The notes under the pieces were generated by a model that was not told the origin of the DNA, made no database searches, and worked only from the letters and a program-made list of their open reading frames with translations. A DNA stretch of 64,000 nt from Gracilariopsis chorda (taxonomy: Eukaryota; Rhodophyta; Florideophyceae; Gracilariales; Gracilariaceae). How positions within the stretch are numbered: the stretch's first letter is position 1; the number at the start of each line of letters is the position of its first letter. The translations under genes and the position numbers were made by a program. The DNA lies in contig NBIV01000032.1 of the NCBI GenBank assembly GCA_003194525.1, positions 372,001-436,000 of the forward strand. The letters run 5' to 3'. Below, one piece after another: positions 42,587 through 53,318 of the stretch.

Positions 42587-43735
42587 ATGATCGTTACAGG
42601 AAAACTTAGAGTGGAGCGAGCTGCTGCCGATAACGCAAGACACAAGTATGTAGCTCCGAAAAGACACATGCTGGCTCAACACTCGGATGCCCAGCTTGCC
42701 TCCACTTTTGCTGGCCTTACCAGCCGGGTTCTTTTGCATCCTATCGACTCGGTGAAGACCCGACTGCAGTACATACGCGGCCGTCCCGGCTCTACTAATG
42801 CATCCCGCCAACTGATCCGCTTTATTTCAGCAGAAGGACTGCCGGGCCTTTATCGTGGCATTATTGGGGCATTAGCAGGGGTGCTCCCGTATTCAATGCG
42901 TACGTGTGTCACTGTACTTCATGACGTTCATCTTTGGTTCTAACTCATTTTCTTTGCTTTCAGTGTACATGCCGAGCTATGAACTCGCCCAAATGCAGCT
43001 TTCCCGACTTGGACGCGAAAGGCTTATTGGCCTTCGTCACGTTGTTGCCGGCTCCTTAGCAGGTCTATGTGGTTCGCTAGTGAAAGTGCCAGTGGATGTT
43101 GTGAAGAAACGTTTACAAGCAGGAATTTATCCCAACCTCGGAGCCGCTGTAACCTCCATTGCTGCGGAGGGCGTCGGGTTTGCGGGCGGCGTTCGTCAGT
43201 TTTATACCGGTTGGCGAAGCTCAATAATCTACGATGTACCGTACAGCGCAGTGCAGTTTACTGTTCTTGAGAATGTGAAGGTATGTGTGAAGCGTCTGAA
43301 GAAGAGTGAACTGGTGGGAATTGACAACGTACTTGTTGGTGCATTGACAGGTATGATAACCTCCGTCATCACGGAACCCGTAAGTTGTTCATAATGTTAG
43401 TCCATTAGTCATGCATGACCAATAACGTTGCGTACTAACACAGAATCGAAAACTAGTTGGACGTTATCAAAACGAGATTAATGACGCAAAGGCTCAAAGG
43501 CGTCCGGCCTGGAATTACCATGTACCGAGGATGGGTTCATTGTATGCGTACAATCATTCAAGAGGAAGGTCCTTTGGCTCTATGGAAAGGGACATTACCC
43601 AGACTTATCTGGGTTGGAGCGAGTAGTGCCATTTGGTACGGCACTTATCAAGCAGTCCGGGAATCCATGAAACAGAAAAGGAAATTACCTAAGAGCGTTA
43701 GCAATCCTAACCCAAGTTTCAAGACAGTGAAGTGA
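42587..43735 (+). CDS. Mitochondrial carrier family protein, S-adenosylmethionine carrier-like (three exons)
   Basis: Exons are 42587-42899, 42964-43379 and 43457-43735 (introns 64 and 77 bp, GT-AG), giving 335 residues. Three repeats carry the carrier signature: PIDSVKTRLQ, PVDVVKKRLQ and PLDVIKTRLM. Exon 3 begins exactly within the third signature. GVLPYSM and LYMPSYEL (exon 1-2), VKVPVDVVKKRLQAG, YTGWRSSIIYDVPYSAVQF and LWKGTLPRLIWVGASSAIWYGTY resemble SAM carriers of plants and animals, which exchange S-adenosylmethionine for S-adenosylhomocysteine across organelle membranes. The substrate is inferred from this resemblance. The start is uncertain; the 42587 ATG is the only one in frame before the first repeat apart from internal Met codons. 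Confidence 0.88.
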
Positions 43736-45791
43736 ACTTCTGGAGTATCTTGGCTGAATTCTAGTAAGGACTGCGTTGCTCCCAGAGGAAGAAGGAACAT
43801 GGAAGCAAAAAGTGATCAATACCGTCATGCGTCGTGCTCAACGCACTTGCCAGAAAATTTTCAGTGTCCTCATAAAACGATATGCGCTTGAGGAGCAGCG
43901 AAGCTTCAACCTTTGCTCTTGTATCGATATGTGATCAACTATCAGATTTTCTTTTCTGCGTTTCTTTTCCACAGGCCATTGAAGTTTCACATACCTACGG
44001 GTAGAATCGTTTTTCCTTTCTCATGATTGTTTTGCAAGTGTACAAAACAGAGGACACTGAAGCTTTCGCAGGTTGATTTTTTCGTCCTTACCCTCGAATT
44101 CCTCATATCTACGAACTACTTCATGTTCACAAAGAATACGACGGATCTATCAAGTTTACACGCACGTATGTGTGAACGTCTGAATGAGTTCGTATCATGA
44201 ACACGCTACCCAGTCCTAGAGGCATCCTTAAAGTGTCATCCCTTTCGAGGCTTTTAATATGCGGATATTATACTCTACCGGACATGTTTCGAAACTACAT
44301 ACCCTAGCATCGTATGCTGGTCTAGAATCAACAGTTAGTAGCTGCAGAGGACGAGTGAATAGATACCTCGATGGAACACTGCGCTGCAATGTCCCAAAGC
44401 AAGCCGCGCTCGCCGCCGAGAGTTGTGATCCATGACGGAAGAACGGGAAGGAGCGTATTCAGTGTCGACAAACAGTGGGCAAAGACATTCTTGGCATTCC
44501 TTGGGAAAAACATTGGCTCTCTGGAGGTGGTGGTTCTACCTTGGCATCGGAATACGGTGTGGTGAGCCCATAAATATAGTGCAATGCAATATCCTCACCC
44601 TCTCCCTCGAGTTAATCTTAACAGGTGGCGTTGAGGGAGCCCCAGCGATTTCGTCATAGCTTCTAAGAAGATAGCCTTAGCTCGCAGAGTCTTCATGTGG
44701 TGTGCCTGGCTTCGCCCCATACACGTAGAGTTTCGACGGAAGCGGAATGGGTTCGCAACCAGGTTTGCAACGGAGGTCAATCACCTCGAAGGAGTCAGGA
44801 AACTAATCGAAGTAGAAGCAGTCGTGCTTCCTATTCCTACGCTTCTAGTCGCTTTTTGTCGGACTTTGTACTGCGATGAGAAATCATATGAAAAAAGCAT
44901 CTCAGGGCAGTGACGGAGGGTGGCTTGGAAAGTTTGCACGTCGAACTCAGAGAGAGGCATCGTCTGTGTATAACAACCATCTATGCAACCAATACATTTG
45001 AGCTCAGAACATCCACCATGATGTGAGGCATCGTTTGCGTCGTACCATCAGCACTGTCCGACCACCTAGTTTTGTTGTTGTTGTTGATGATATGAGCTCA
45101 TGAGACCCCACTTCAGCACCTGCGCCTGTAGGTTCAAAGGTTCTCCACTTCTCAAGAGAGTGATGAGCAAAAGATGTTGTATTCGGTTATCCATTTTCGT
45201 CGACGGAATTTTCGATTCATGTATTCAAACTCCTTGGATGAACGATGAGGAGTGTCTTATTTCTTTACAAAAGCTCGGTAATAAGCAGCTGGCGCTATCG
45301 ATCTGTTTGGAGTCCAAACTTTTGGACTGTGTTGTTACCATGGAGTTGCATCGAACGAAACCAGTAAGCAGCAAGGTGCGCTGGACATCCTTAGAAGTAA
45401 GGACGTGTCGGCCGCTCTTGAATTCTCTCCCTTAAGGTGTGCCACGTGCTTCGCGGTGGCACTAACTAGCAATATGCTACTACTGGGCCCCCCACTTCTG
45501 TGAACTTGTTTGTACAGTACCCATGGTACCTTTAGGTTTACTGTAAGGTATGAAGTGCTCACTGACGCCGACCGACGCCCTCGGCAAGTCTGATTCAGAG
45601 TTGGCGGTGTCCCTTGCCCTTCGCACAACGGTAGCGGTCTACCCTTGTCGAAGGGCGCATGGACAGTTCTCTATTCTAGGCTGAACCTCACCTCAAGAGC
45701 ATCCTTTTATATCACAAACCTTTAGCTCTTCATTCCTCATTGCTGAGCGCGAGGTACGGGGCTATCTTCACTTCACCTGACATTTTTCTTC
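43736..45791. other. Gene-free stretch
   Basis: Only short frames without family features were found, plus a short GTT run near 45072-45083. The last part, with a pyrimidine-rich stretch ending near 45803, may belong to the leader or a leader intron of the next gene. Confidence 0.45.
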
Positions 45792-47084
45792 TTGTTCTTA
45801 AGGCTACGATCTTCTGCGGAAACGACTTCCGTCTTCCACCACTACGACCACGTTGATAATCGGAAGATGAGCTGGCAGTGGCCGAAACCACCAGGTTTTG
45901 GTTACGAACCACAATCGCTACCTTCACCATACCCTCCACAACCGCCACACCTGCCACATCCGCAGCGTTATCGCCCAAGAGCACAACAATTGCCACCGTT
46001 GCCACCTCCGGCGCTGAACCCACCTCCTCCCCCGATTGCGCAATTGCTTCCGCCAGTGAATTTCTTAGCAAATCCTCCTGTTCCACGTCTGTCAACCAGC
46101 TTCGTTCACTTTTCAGCTCCTCATGTACAACAAGTCTCATATAACACAGCACTTCCTCCTTCTTTCCCGCCTCAACAAAAAGCTCTACCGCATCAAAGCT
46201 ACTACCCTGTTCAACGAGAAACAAGCTATCAACCTCGGCGAAACCGTCGTCAGCCATTTCGACCTCACAGAGAACATAATCCGCAGGCCAAACCACCCGC
46301 GAGGCGGAATTCTACTGGAGATTTAGGCGTTACACCATACCAGCAACCGAAACAAACACATCCCAATAACAGTGAGCGGACCTCATCATCAGAGGTGCTT
46401 TCACATCTGAATACGAAACTGCCAGGTTCCTCCCCTGCAGAAATAAAGGCGTGGGTGGATGCGAGGAAAGCAAATTGGCCTAGCAAAGCAAACGTAGCGC
46501 GAAAGAAGGCAGCTGAAGAGAGGCAAAAAGCGGCAGGTGCACTCGCTACTTCAGGGCTAACAGCTCATAGAACAAAATCTGGTACAGACGGCTCTGAGCG
46601 CGATTTGGCCGTGTCAAGAAGAGTCCTTTCACATCTTAACGCGAAATTGCCTGGTTCCTCACCAGAAGAATTAGCGGCATGGGTGAAAGCTCGGAAAGAG
46701 AACTGGCCTAGTCGTACAAACGTTGCGAGAAAATTAGCGGCAGCGGCCGAGGAGAAAGCTTCAAAAGTTGGTTCAAGACCCAGAGACGAAGGCAACCGCT
46801 CCGGAGCACTAGCAAAACTGGGAGACTATAGTAGCAGCGATGATGAAGAAGAGCAGGAGAAGGAAAAGAAAAGCGATACTACTGTATCGAAAGGAAAAAG
46901 AGCGCGACGTAGACAGGGTGGAAGGGGAAGAAAGAATACCAAAAAGAGAAAAACACAAACTCAGTCCTCAGCAAAGAAACCGTCTCTGCTGAGGATGTTG
47001 CTGGAGAGAGAGATACGCCAGGAGCAATCGGTCTTGTTGCAAGCATTTCGATACATCATTGACAAAAAGGCAAGTGAGAACTGA
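45792..47084 (+). CDS. NUFIP1-domain protein with a duplicated motif (box C/D snoRNP assembly type)
   Basis: This 430-residue single-exon protein starts with a long Pro-rich region (about 25-170). Two copies of a block of about 47 residues follow, near 201-247 and 276-322: LSHLNTKLPGSSPAEI with AWVDARKANWPSKANVARK, and LSHLNAKLPGSSPEEL with AWVKARKENWPSRTNVARK. Each contains the NUFIP1/Rsa1 core 'I/L-x-x-W-x-x-x-R-K-x-N-W/Y-P-T/S'. An acidic Ser stretch and a Lys/Arg-rich segment come next, then LLRMLLEREIRQEQSVLLQAFRYI, as at the end of other NUFIP-like proteins. NUFIP1/Rsa1 bridges Snu13 and other factors in snoRNP assembly. A start at codon 26 (45867, MSWQWPKPPGFG) looks more natural. Confidence 0.8.
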   Translation: MFLRLRSSAETTSVFHHYDHVDNRKMSWQWPKPPGFGYEPQSLPSPYPPQPPHLPHPQRYRPRAQQLPPLPPPALNPPPPPIAQLLPPVNFLANPPVPRLSTSFVHFSAPHVQQVSYNTALPPSFPPQQKALPHQSYYPVQRETSYQPRRNRRQPFRPHREHNPQAKPPARRNSTGDLGVTPYQQPKQTHPNNSERTSSSEVLSHLNTKLPGSSPAEIKAWVDARKANWPSKANVARKKAAEERQKAAGALATSGLTAHRTKSGTDGSERDLAVSRRVLSHLNAKLPGSSPEELAAWVKARKENWPSRTNVARKLAAAAEEKASKVGSRPRDEGNRSGALAKLGDYSSSDDEEEQEKEKKSDTTVSKGKRARRRQGGRGRKNTKKRKTQTQSSAKKPSLLRMLLEREIRQEQSVLLQAFRYIIDKKASEN

Positions 47085-48699
47085 AAAGAGATTGCTAGCA
47101 CGGAGTTCCCGGCGTATTGGCTAGCACGCGAATGTCTGTGCTCACGGGATATCAGCGCATAGACTGTCCTTTTGGAGGTCAAGTTTTAGCGATGGAATGG
47201 AGATATGACGTGCCGATAATCTCTAGTACTTATATGGCAGGAAAAAACCGCGTATCGTAAATTATGTCTATCCGAAGCTCTCGCAACATTCTGCTGGTGA
47301 AGTTTTGGGCGGGCCGGATATAGAGCCATGAGTAATCATCATGACCAGGGCTAGGTCTCGAACCGTTCAAATACATCACCTCTCACCCACTCTTCTTCAT
47401 GTGTTAAATTTGCATGTGATAATTGTCAAGGTGGTCGAAAGGACTTGACAGGACGCAGCCTTTCTTCTTACGACCGACAGAAACGCTATTCTGCCGTTCT
47501 TAAATTTACGTCTTTATTGATCGTGATGATGTCGATGCATGTTTCATCTTAAGGACGCATCTCACGTATCTGCGCTTGTAGCATGTTAAGGTACCCGAGG
47601 GGATCGATCATGATAATGCAGGTACTCAAGTAGCATGGCGAGAGTAGTAGTGTTTCCAAGGAAGAGGATTTATCAAGGAGCGGAAGGTTGCGAAATAGAT
47701 CATTGATGCCATGCACCGCCAGAGGCTGACTGGTCGTGGGTACACAGAACTCGTCGCGTTCGCCCTCGCTCGTCAGACTCTGGTGCGCAAGCCTCTCCTC
47801 CGCTCCGTCTCAGACTCGGACACGCTTTCAATACTCAAGCCATCTTCCCTTGGCACCAACCGCGAGTTAAGGAACTCGGGCTGTGCGGTATCTGCAGGGG
47901 CTAGCACCGCGGAACACAGAGCTTCACAGAGCTTCCGTTGAGTTCCAGCCCGCGTTTTTCTTCCAAGCAATAAAGATCTCCTTCGCATGTCTATGCGATC
48001 GTTGATAGAGCAAAAGGACAAGACAACGCAGAAAAGCCTGGAGATAGACCGGAATGGAGCTCACCCCGTCGATTGCAGATTGTTGTCGTCGATGCCGGCG
48101 TACGATGTCAGAGTATCATAGCTCCAGCCGTAAATAAATTCTTCTCTGCGTGGCACGCTTGGAAACCGTGTGAAACTTGCGGGGTTGTGATCCTAGATGA
48201 AGAACGGATCAAACTGGCGATAAGTCTTCATGGTACACGTACAGGTTTGGGACTTACTGGGCGTCTTTTTGTCTTTCTTTCTAACTCACGGGGTGCGTAA
48301 AAACGGACATGTTTTTAAGATTATGATCGTAACGCCGCTGTAATGGAGTTCGGAAAATGTGAGCAGATTTGCAACGTCAGTCACGAGCATTGCCTTCTTT
48401 TGGGTTTGAGAGCTGTTTTTGTTCCATTCGTGAACTGTGAAAGAAAAAGAGCCAGCTGTCTGCGGCTTGCCTGCGCAAAGAGGCGGCTCTTCCCTTCTCT
48501 CTAACGTTCAAAATCATTCATCCGCTCACTGTCATCTGGAACACCCACTGCGTTCAGACTTTTCTATATGCACTCTGATTCTTGGTCGTAATCTTCGCTC
48601 TCAACGTACTTTAGTTCGAAAGTAAGAGCATTAAGGTCGACTGACGCACTTGCTTTGTATCCCGCTCAGTGCGAACCCGATAGTGAGCAACACATAGCT
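47085..48699. other. Gene-free stretch upstream of AP-1 mu
   Basis: No convincing gene. A 76-codon plus-strand frame at 47711-47941 overlaps a minus-strand frame of similar length, and neither shows a family pattern. The in-frame extension of AP-1 mu to 48655 is probably leader sequence. Confidence 0.45.
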
Positions 48700-49995
48700 A
48701 TGGTTGCCTCGTCAATATTCATTCTAGACTCTCGAGGAAAGACAATCATTTCCAGGAACTTCCGCGGAGATGTGGCGATGGATGTGATAAACATATTCAA
48801 GCAGAGAGTATTTGAAGCGCAGGATGACTCCCAGATCACTCCTTTCTTTCGACACGATGAGAAGGGCATAACATTCATTCACATACGTCACGCAAACATC
48901 TATCTAGTCGCAGTAACTCGGAGAAACTCCAACGCCACTGTCATTCTCACTTTTCTTTACAAGCTGGTGCAGGTATTCACCGAATACTTCCGTGACGTCC
49001 ATGAAGAATCAATTCGAGATAACTTTGTCGTTATCTACGAGCTTCTCGATGAAATGATGGACTTTGGTTTTCCTCAGATATCGGAGTCGAAAATCCTACG
49101 AAAGTATATTACTCAAGATTATCGCGTGTCAGAGTCGACAGGTGTTTTACCGGTAGCAGCTACCAACGCGGTCTCATGGAGAAGTGAGGGTATAAAGCAC
49201 ATAAGGAATGAGGTCTTCCTTGATGTCATTGAAAAGGTGAACATACTCGTTTCAGGATCAGGAAACTTGCTGCGTTCCGAAATTGTTGGGAAATTGGTAA
49301 TGAAATCGTATTTGAGTGGCATGCCCAACCTCAAACTTGGGTTAAACGACAGGTTACAATTTGAGGCAAGTGCAGCAAGAGGTGGTCCTGAACGGAAAGG
49401 AAAGTCGGTGGATTTAGAAGACATAAAGTTTCATCAATGTGTGCGACTTGCGAAGTTTGAGAACGACCGGACAATATCATTCATACCGCCAGACGGTACC
49501 TTTGAATTGATGGGATATCGACTCAATACGCAGGTTAAACCACCAATCTGGGTTGACGCAGTAATCGAACAAAGACCTACCCGAGTGGACTACATCGTTA
49601 AAGCGCGGACTCAACTGAAGCCTCGGGCAATCGCGAAGAGTGTGAAAATAGCGATCCCGGTGCTACCGGACGTGGATACTCCTAGTTTCAAGTGCACTTC
49701 TGGACGAGCAAAGTACGCCCCGGAAAAGGACGTTGTTGTATGGTCAATCAAACAGTTTAAGGCTGGGCAGGAGGCAGTAATGCGGGGTCACTTCTCTTTA
49801 CCAAGCATTGGAAAGGCCGAGAACCGTGAAAACGCTACAAAGAGACCTATTTCAGTTGAGTTTGAGGTTCCCTACTTCACTATTTCCGGGTTGCAAGTTA
49901 GATTTTTGAAAGTTGTTGAAAAGTCTGGATACCAGGCTGCACCTTGGGTTAGATACAAGATGGTAGCTGGTGATTACCAGATTCGTATGAGCTAG
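48700..49995 (+). CDS. AP1M: AP-1 clathrin adaptor complex, mu subunit
   Basis: This 431-residue single-exon protein starts at the ATG at 48700 (MVASSIFILDSRGKTIISRN), which matches the family start; the frame is open upstream to 48655, but those 15 residues have no counterpart. The N-terminal longin-type domain (about 1-140) includes ITFIHIRHANIYLVAVT and NFVVIYELLDEMMDFGFPQ. The mu homology domain (about 165-431) includes AVSWRSEGIKHIRNEVFLDVIE, ISFIPPDGTFELMGYRL, KPPIWVDAVIE and YFTISGLQVRFLKVVEKSGY, ending with LPWVRYKM-like APWVRYKMVAGDYQIRM. This subunit selects Tyr-based cargo signals at the trans-Golgi and endosomes. KPPIWV and the lack of AP-2-specific features favour AP-1. Confidence 0.93.
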   Translation: MVASSIFILDSRGKTIISRNFRGDVAMDVINIFKQRVFEAQDDSQITPFFRHDEKGITFIHIRHANIYLVAVTRRNSNATVILTFLYKLVQVFTEYFRDVHEESIRDNFVVIYELLDEMMDFGFPQISESKILRKYITQDYRVSESTGVLPVAATNAVSWRSEGIKHIRNEVFLDVIEKVNILVSGSGNLLRSEIVGKLVMKSYLSGMPNLKLGLNDRLQFEASAARGGPERKGKSVDLEDIKFHQCVRLAKFENDRTISFIPPDGTFELMGYRLNTQVKPPIWVDAVIEQRPTRVDYIVKARTQLKPRAIAKSVKIAIPVLPDVDTPSFKCTSGRAKYAPEKDVVVWSIKQFKAGQEAVMRGHFSLPSIGKAENRENATKRPISVEFEVPYFTISGLQVRFLKVVEKSGYQAAPWVRYKMVAGDYQIRMS

Positions 49996-52897
49996 ATCAG
50001 CCTTGCAGGCCACAGCATTGCAACTTTCTAATAACAAACTAACAGTGGTATGTAAACCTGAGGACTCCCTATGAGCGCACTTATGACTGTTCATCTTTTG
50101 TTCCTGAATAGAAAGTACGCGATAAACAACTTGCCTTCATTTGAAAAGCGAACAATTAAGTTGTAAAGAAGGTTGGGAAGTGCAGGGCTCTAATACGTTG
50201 ACATCCCATTTGAATCGGCGGTTGGACGTCCACTCGAGTACTACGATCGTCTTCATCTATTCGTGACGTAACCTATGAAATATGGGAAATTGTTCGCCGA
50301 GGCAATGAGGCCGGCCTTGTGCGGTTTGGGTTGACAGATGACGTTAAGCCCTGGATAGGTAGAAAGATGGACGGGGACGGTAGCGGGGACTTGGAAACCT
50401 TTTCCTGCATAACCGTGTCCCGGACAGTACGGCTTTTATACTAATGTGAGAGGGCCCAGAATCCATTGAAGACTCTTCGTGTAGGACGAGGAGAATTTAA
50501 GCCAGGATAGAAGCTATGTTCAAGCGATAGTGGACATCGATCGAAGTTCAGTCGCTTTTTCAGGTGTCGAAACGATCAAAAAAGCGTATGACGCATCCAG
50601 CTGTGGCGATCGCCGTGGTTTGAAACTCTTCCATTTCACCGCTTCACGTATGGCATGCATCATCGACCGTAAGAGGACGAAAACGTCAAGGACGTTCTTG
50701 TGAATGATGTGATGATGGCAGAAGATTACTTCTTCTTCTTTTTTATGGGCACACATTACCTGATTACGGCATTGTGGTAGAATCTAACTCTACAGAGCTT
50801 TTCTTCGTCTAGCATGCTAAACTGTAGATACGTAAAGCTCCTCGGAAAGAAAGACTTTCTCTGTCCCGTAGCACCAATCTCTATTCATGTGCCCCGAAAT
50901 GTAGCCGATGACTGCTACTTGCTCTCACCTTGCAGCAGCCGTGTTGCGCTCACTAGCTACTATTTCGGAACATGGCAAGATCAGCACCAAGCTTCTACGG
51001 GAAGACCCGAGATCGGATCCATTTCGTTCTGACGCGGCTCGCCTTTTCCATTCTTTTCTCTGCTATTCCTTCCCTTTCCACTAGAGGACGTCAGCTAAGG
51101 GGCACACCACGACAAGGCGGATTCCAATATGCCTCGTTTTCGTCGTCTAGAAGCACTAACGACGTTCTACCCACCCTTTCCTCTTTACCCTTGGCGATTT
51201 CGGGTAGTTGAACCGACCTAACACACGTGCTTTTCTTCAATCCTGGCGCAAGTTCCGTAAAAACCCTGTAAAACCATTCAGATCCCGGGCGGGCCTGTTT
51301 TCTTTTATTATCCACGCGATGCTGAGATGCTGCGTGAGGTAAAACTGTCGCCTCGGTTTTCGTAGGAAACTCCTGATCCTTCCGGGAAAATTCAGGGAAA
51401 GGCTGGCAAGATCTTCCGGGAAGCGCGTGCGTCGTGCCTACCGTTTCGCACAGCTTAGCGGGGGCCTTTTCTGGACAGTGCCATCCAGGTCGCTTGGGGC
51501 CGTCGGTCTGCCGACTGCCTGGTCGCTCTTAGAGACATCCCGGGTCGACGAAGGCGACCAGTCCGCCGATCGCCTGGGCGAGTTTAACGACATTCCGGGT
51601 CAAAGAAGATTACGCTTTAAAGAGAAATGCGTGAAAGTGAGAAATCTACCAATTGTGCTTAGTGCGATAATCGCAAGAGGATTCGCTCTTACAGTTTGGT
51701 ATATTCTCGTAAGAGAACCACCCGTGAGTTGGGATGATTTCATGCATTTGTCAACAGCGTTGGAAATTTTGGCGCAGTATGTTTCAATTGTCATCGTCAA
51801 TGTCTATCGTCTATGTTCCAAAGGGGAGAATCGGCTGAACGTTATCAACTTTCAGCAGCACCTACCTTCGTAGATTCTGAAGAACGGCGTGAGCGGTGAA
51901 CAGAAGCGGAAAGGACAGTAATAATGGTGAGAGTGTTAAACGAACACCCGAGGGAAGGCTTTTGTCAAAAAGATTAGGGCTTGTTACATGAGAAATGCCG
52001 CTAGCTCGGGCTCATTGGTGATGAAGGGGGCTCTAGCTATGGAAAACCTCTTTGTCGCCGGATTTAAATGCTATGTCAAAGGGCATGCCCAAAGAGTGAT
52101 AACCAGGGACAGGTTCACTGGTCAGCCCAGTGTAACTGGACAGGCAGGCAACAGTATACTTCATCAAGTCACCTGACCTGAGGAACAAGCCACACCAGAA
52201 GGCTATTCTTTTCCAGGGACGCATAACTGGGGCTTTCTTCGTTGACCTATTATAGTCTCTGGCTCCTCAAAGATCTGCACAGCCGATGAGGAAGGGTTAT
52301 CTATTGAACTACCTTAAGCCCTAAAAACAGACACTTTAAGCGGAACTACCCGTCGAAGCAGGATGAGTCTAAAGTTAGGGGTTATAATGATAGCCTTCAA
52401 CTTCACAGAGTAACTTCAAAAATTTCACTTTAAGCTTGTCAACACTGATCAACACACGAATTCGGAGTTGTGAAGAACTTCTACTACTACTAGACTAGCT
52501 AGCTAGAGTTACGTGCGGTTGTTGCATTGCGAAGTAACACAAATTCCAGTGTGGATGTTATGGTACACGTTTCACGCGTGTAATCAAAAAATAATAAACA
52601 ATCTGTGCCTGAAAGCAAGAAGTCGAAAATTCCTGTCATCGGCAAAATCTTGTGATGCGGTCACGGTCATGAGAAACCACTTGCATCGTCGAACTTCTCT
52701 GTCTATCACAGTGCCACTTCCTCGTTTCGCATCTGCATTTTCCGAGCAGTCTTGTTTGTGCTGCTAGTGTGTCTAGGGGTATCGCACTTGGCAACTGCAT
52801 TGGAACAAAGTCGGAGGCTTATGCATCAGCTGTGGCTTTTCAAGTGACAGGAGTACCATATCCAGACTGTAGCAATTCTGTTAGACCGGGAAACACA
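49996..52897. other. Long gene-free stretch
   Basis: About 2.9 kb. A 148-codon frame at 51427-51873 has a hydrophobic region but no recognised family. Within it two imperfect direct repeats of about 43 bp (about 51508-51549 and 51560-51602, both ending in CCGGGTC) occur. The in-frame extension 52769-52897 upstream of the small gene is probably leader. Nothing else is supported. Confidence 0.4.
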
Positions 52898-53318
52898 ATG
52901 GGACCAGGTGGATTATTTGCCCGTGTTGCGCAATGGCTTGCAAATGAGGTAATTGTGAAAGGGTTAGCAAACAATCCCGCTTTCCAACGCTTCGCCGTTC
53001 GCTCGTCTCAGCAAGCTAAGGAGCTTTCCAAGACCGCCGCAGAGGCTGCGAAAAATATGTCAGAAAGCGAGACCTTTGTACAGCTCAAGAGGGTACGTCA
53101 GCATTCACAAACAGTTCTGATGTTCAACACGAAGAAAGCACTTTCCCGCGACTAACCGTAGCATTGTTTGCGACGTTGCGACAATACGCTCGTAGGAATC
53201 TGAAGCGTTACGGTTGCAGGCTAGAGACTTTGCTAGTGCATTACGGGAGGAGATTACGGACTCAGTGCGAAAGGCTGGCGAGGGAAGAAGCTCGCAGCCA
53301 CCATCACAGCGCAAGTAG
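52898..53318 (+). CDS. Small conserved-looking protein of unknown function (two exons)
   Basis: Exon 1 (52898-53092) and exon 2 (53220-53318) join in phase across a 127-bp intron (GTACGT...TTGCAG) to give 97 residues. Without splicing the frame stops soon after the donor. The body (LFARVAQWLANEVIVKGLA, FQRFAVRSSQQAKELSKTAAE) and the joined end (FVQLKRARDFASALREEITD) form a continuous amphipathic helical protein. The 'NEVIVKxLAxxxxFQRFAVRT' style recalls small uncharacterised plant proteins, but I cannot name a family. The frame is open upstream to 52769; I chose the ATG next to the conserved-looking part. An alternative acceptor at about 53159 leads to a less plausible protein. Confidence 0.5.

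Noticed and set aside
42315-42590. Presequence exon of the mitochondrial carrier
   Set aside because: Candidate GT-AG joins to the carrier frame break the reading phase; left as unproven.
47711-47941. 76-codon plus-strand ORF
   Set aside because: It overlaps an equally long minus-strand frame and has no recognisable motif.
51427-51873. 148-codon ORF with a hydrophobic segment as a gene
   Set aside because: It has no homologous pattern, contains a sequence duplication and lies in an otherwise empty region; mentioned only as a possibility.
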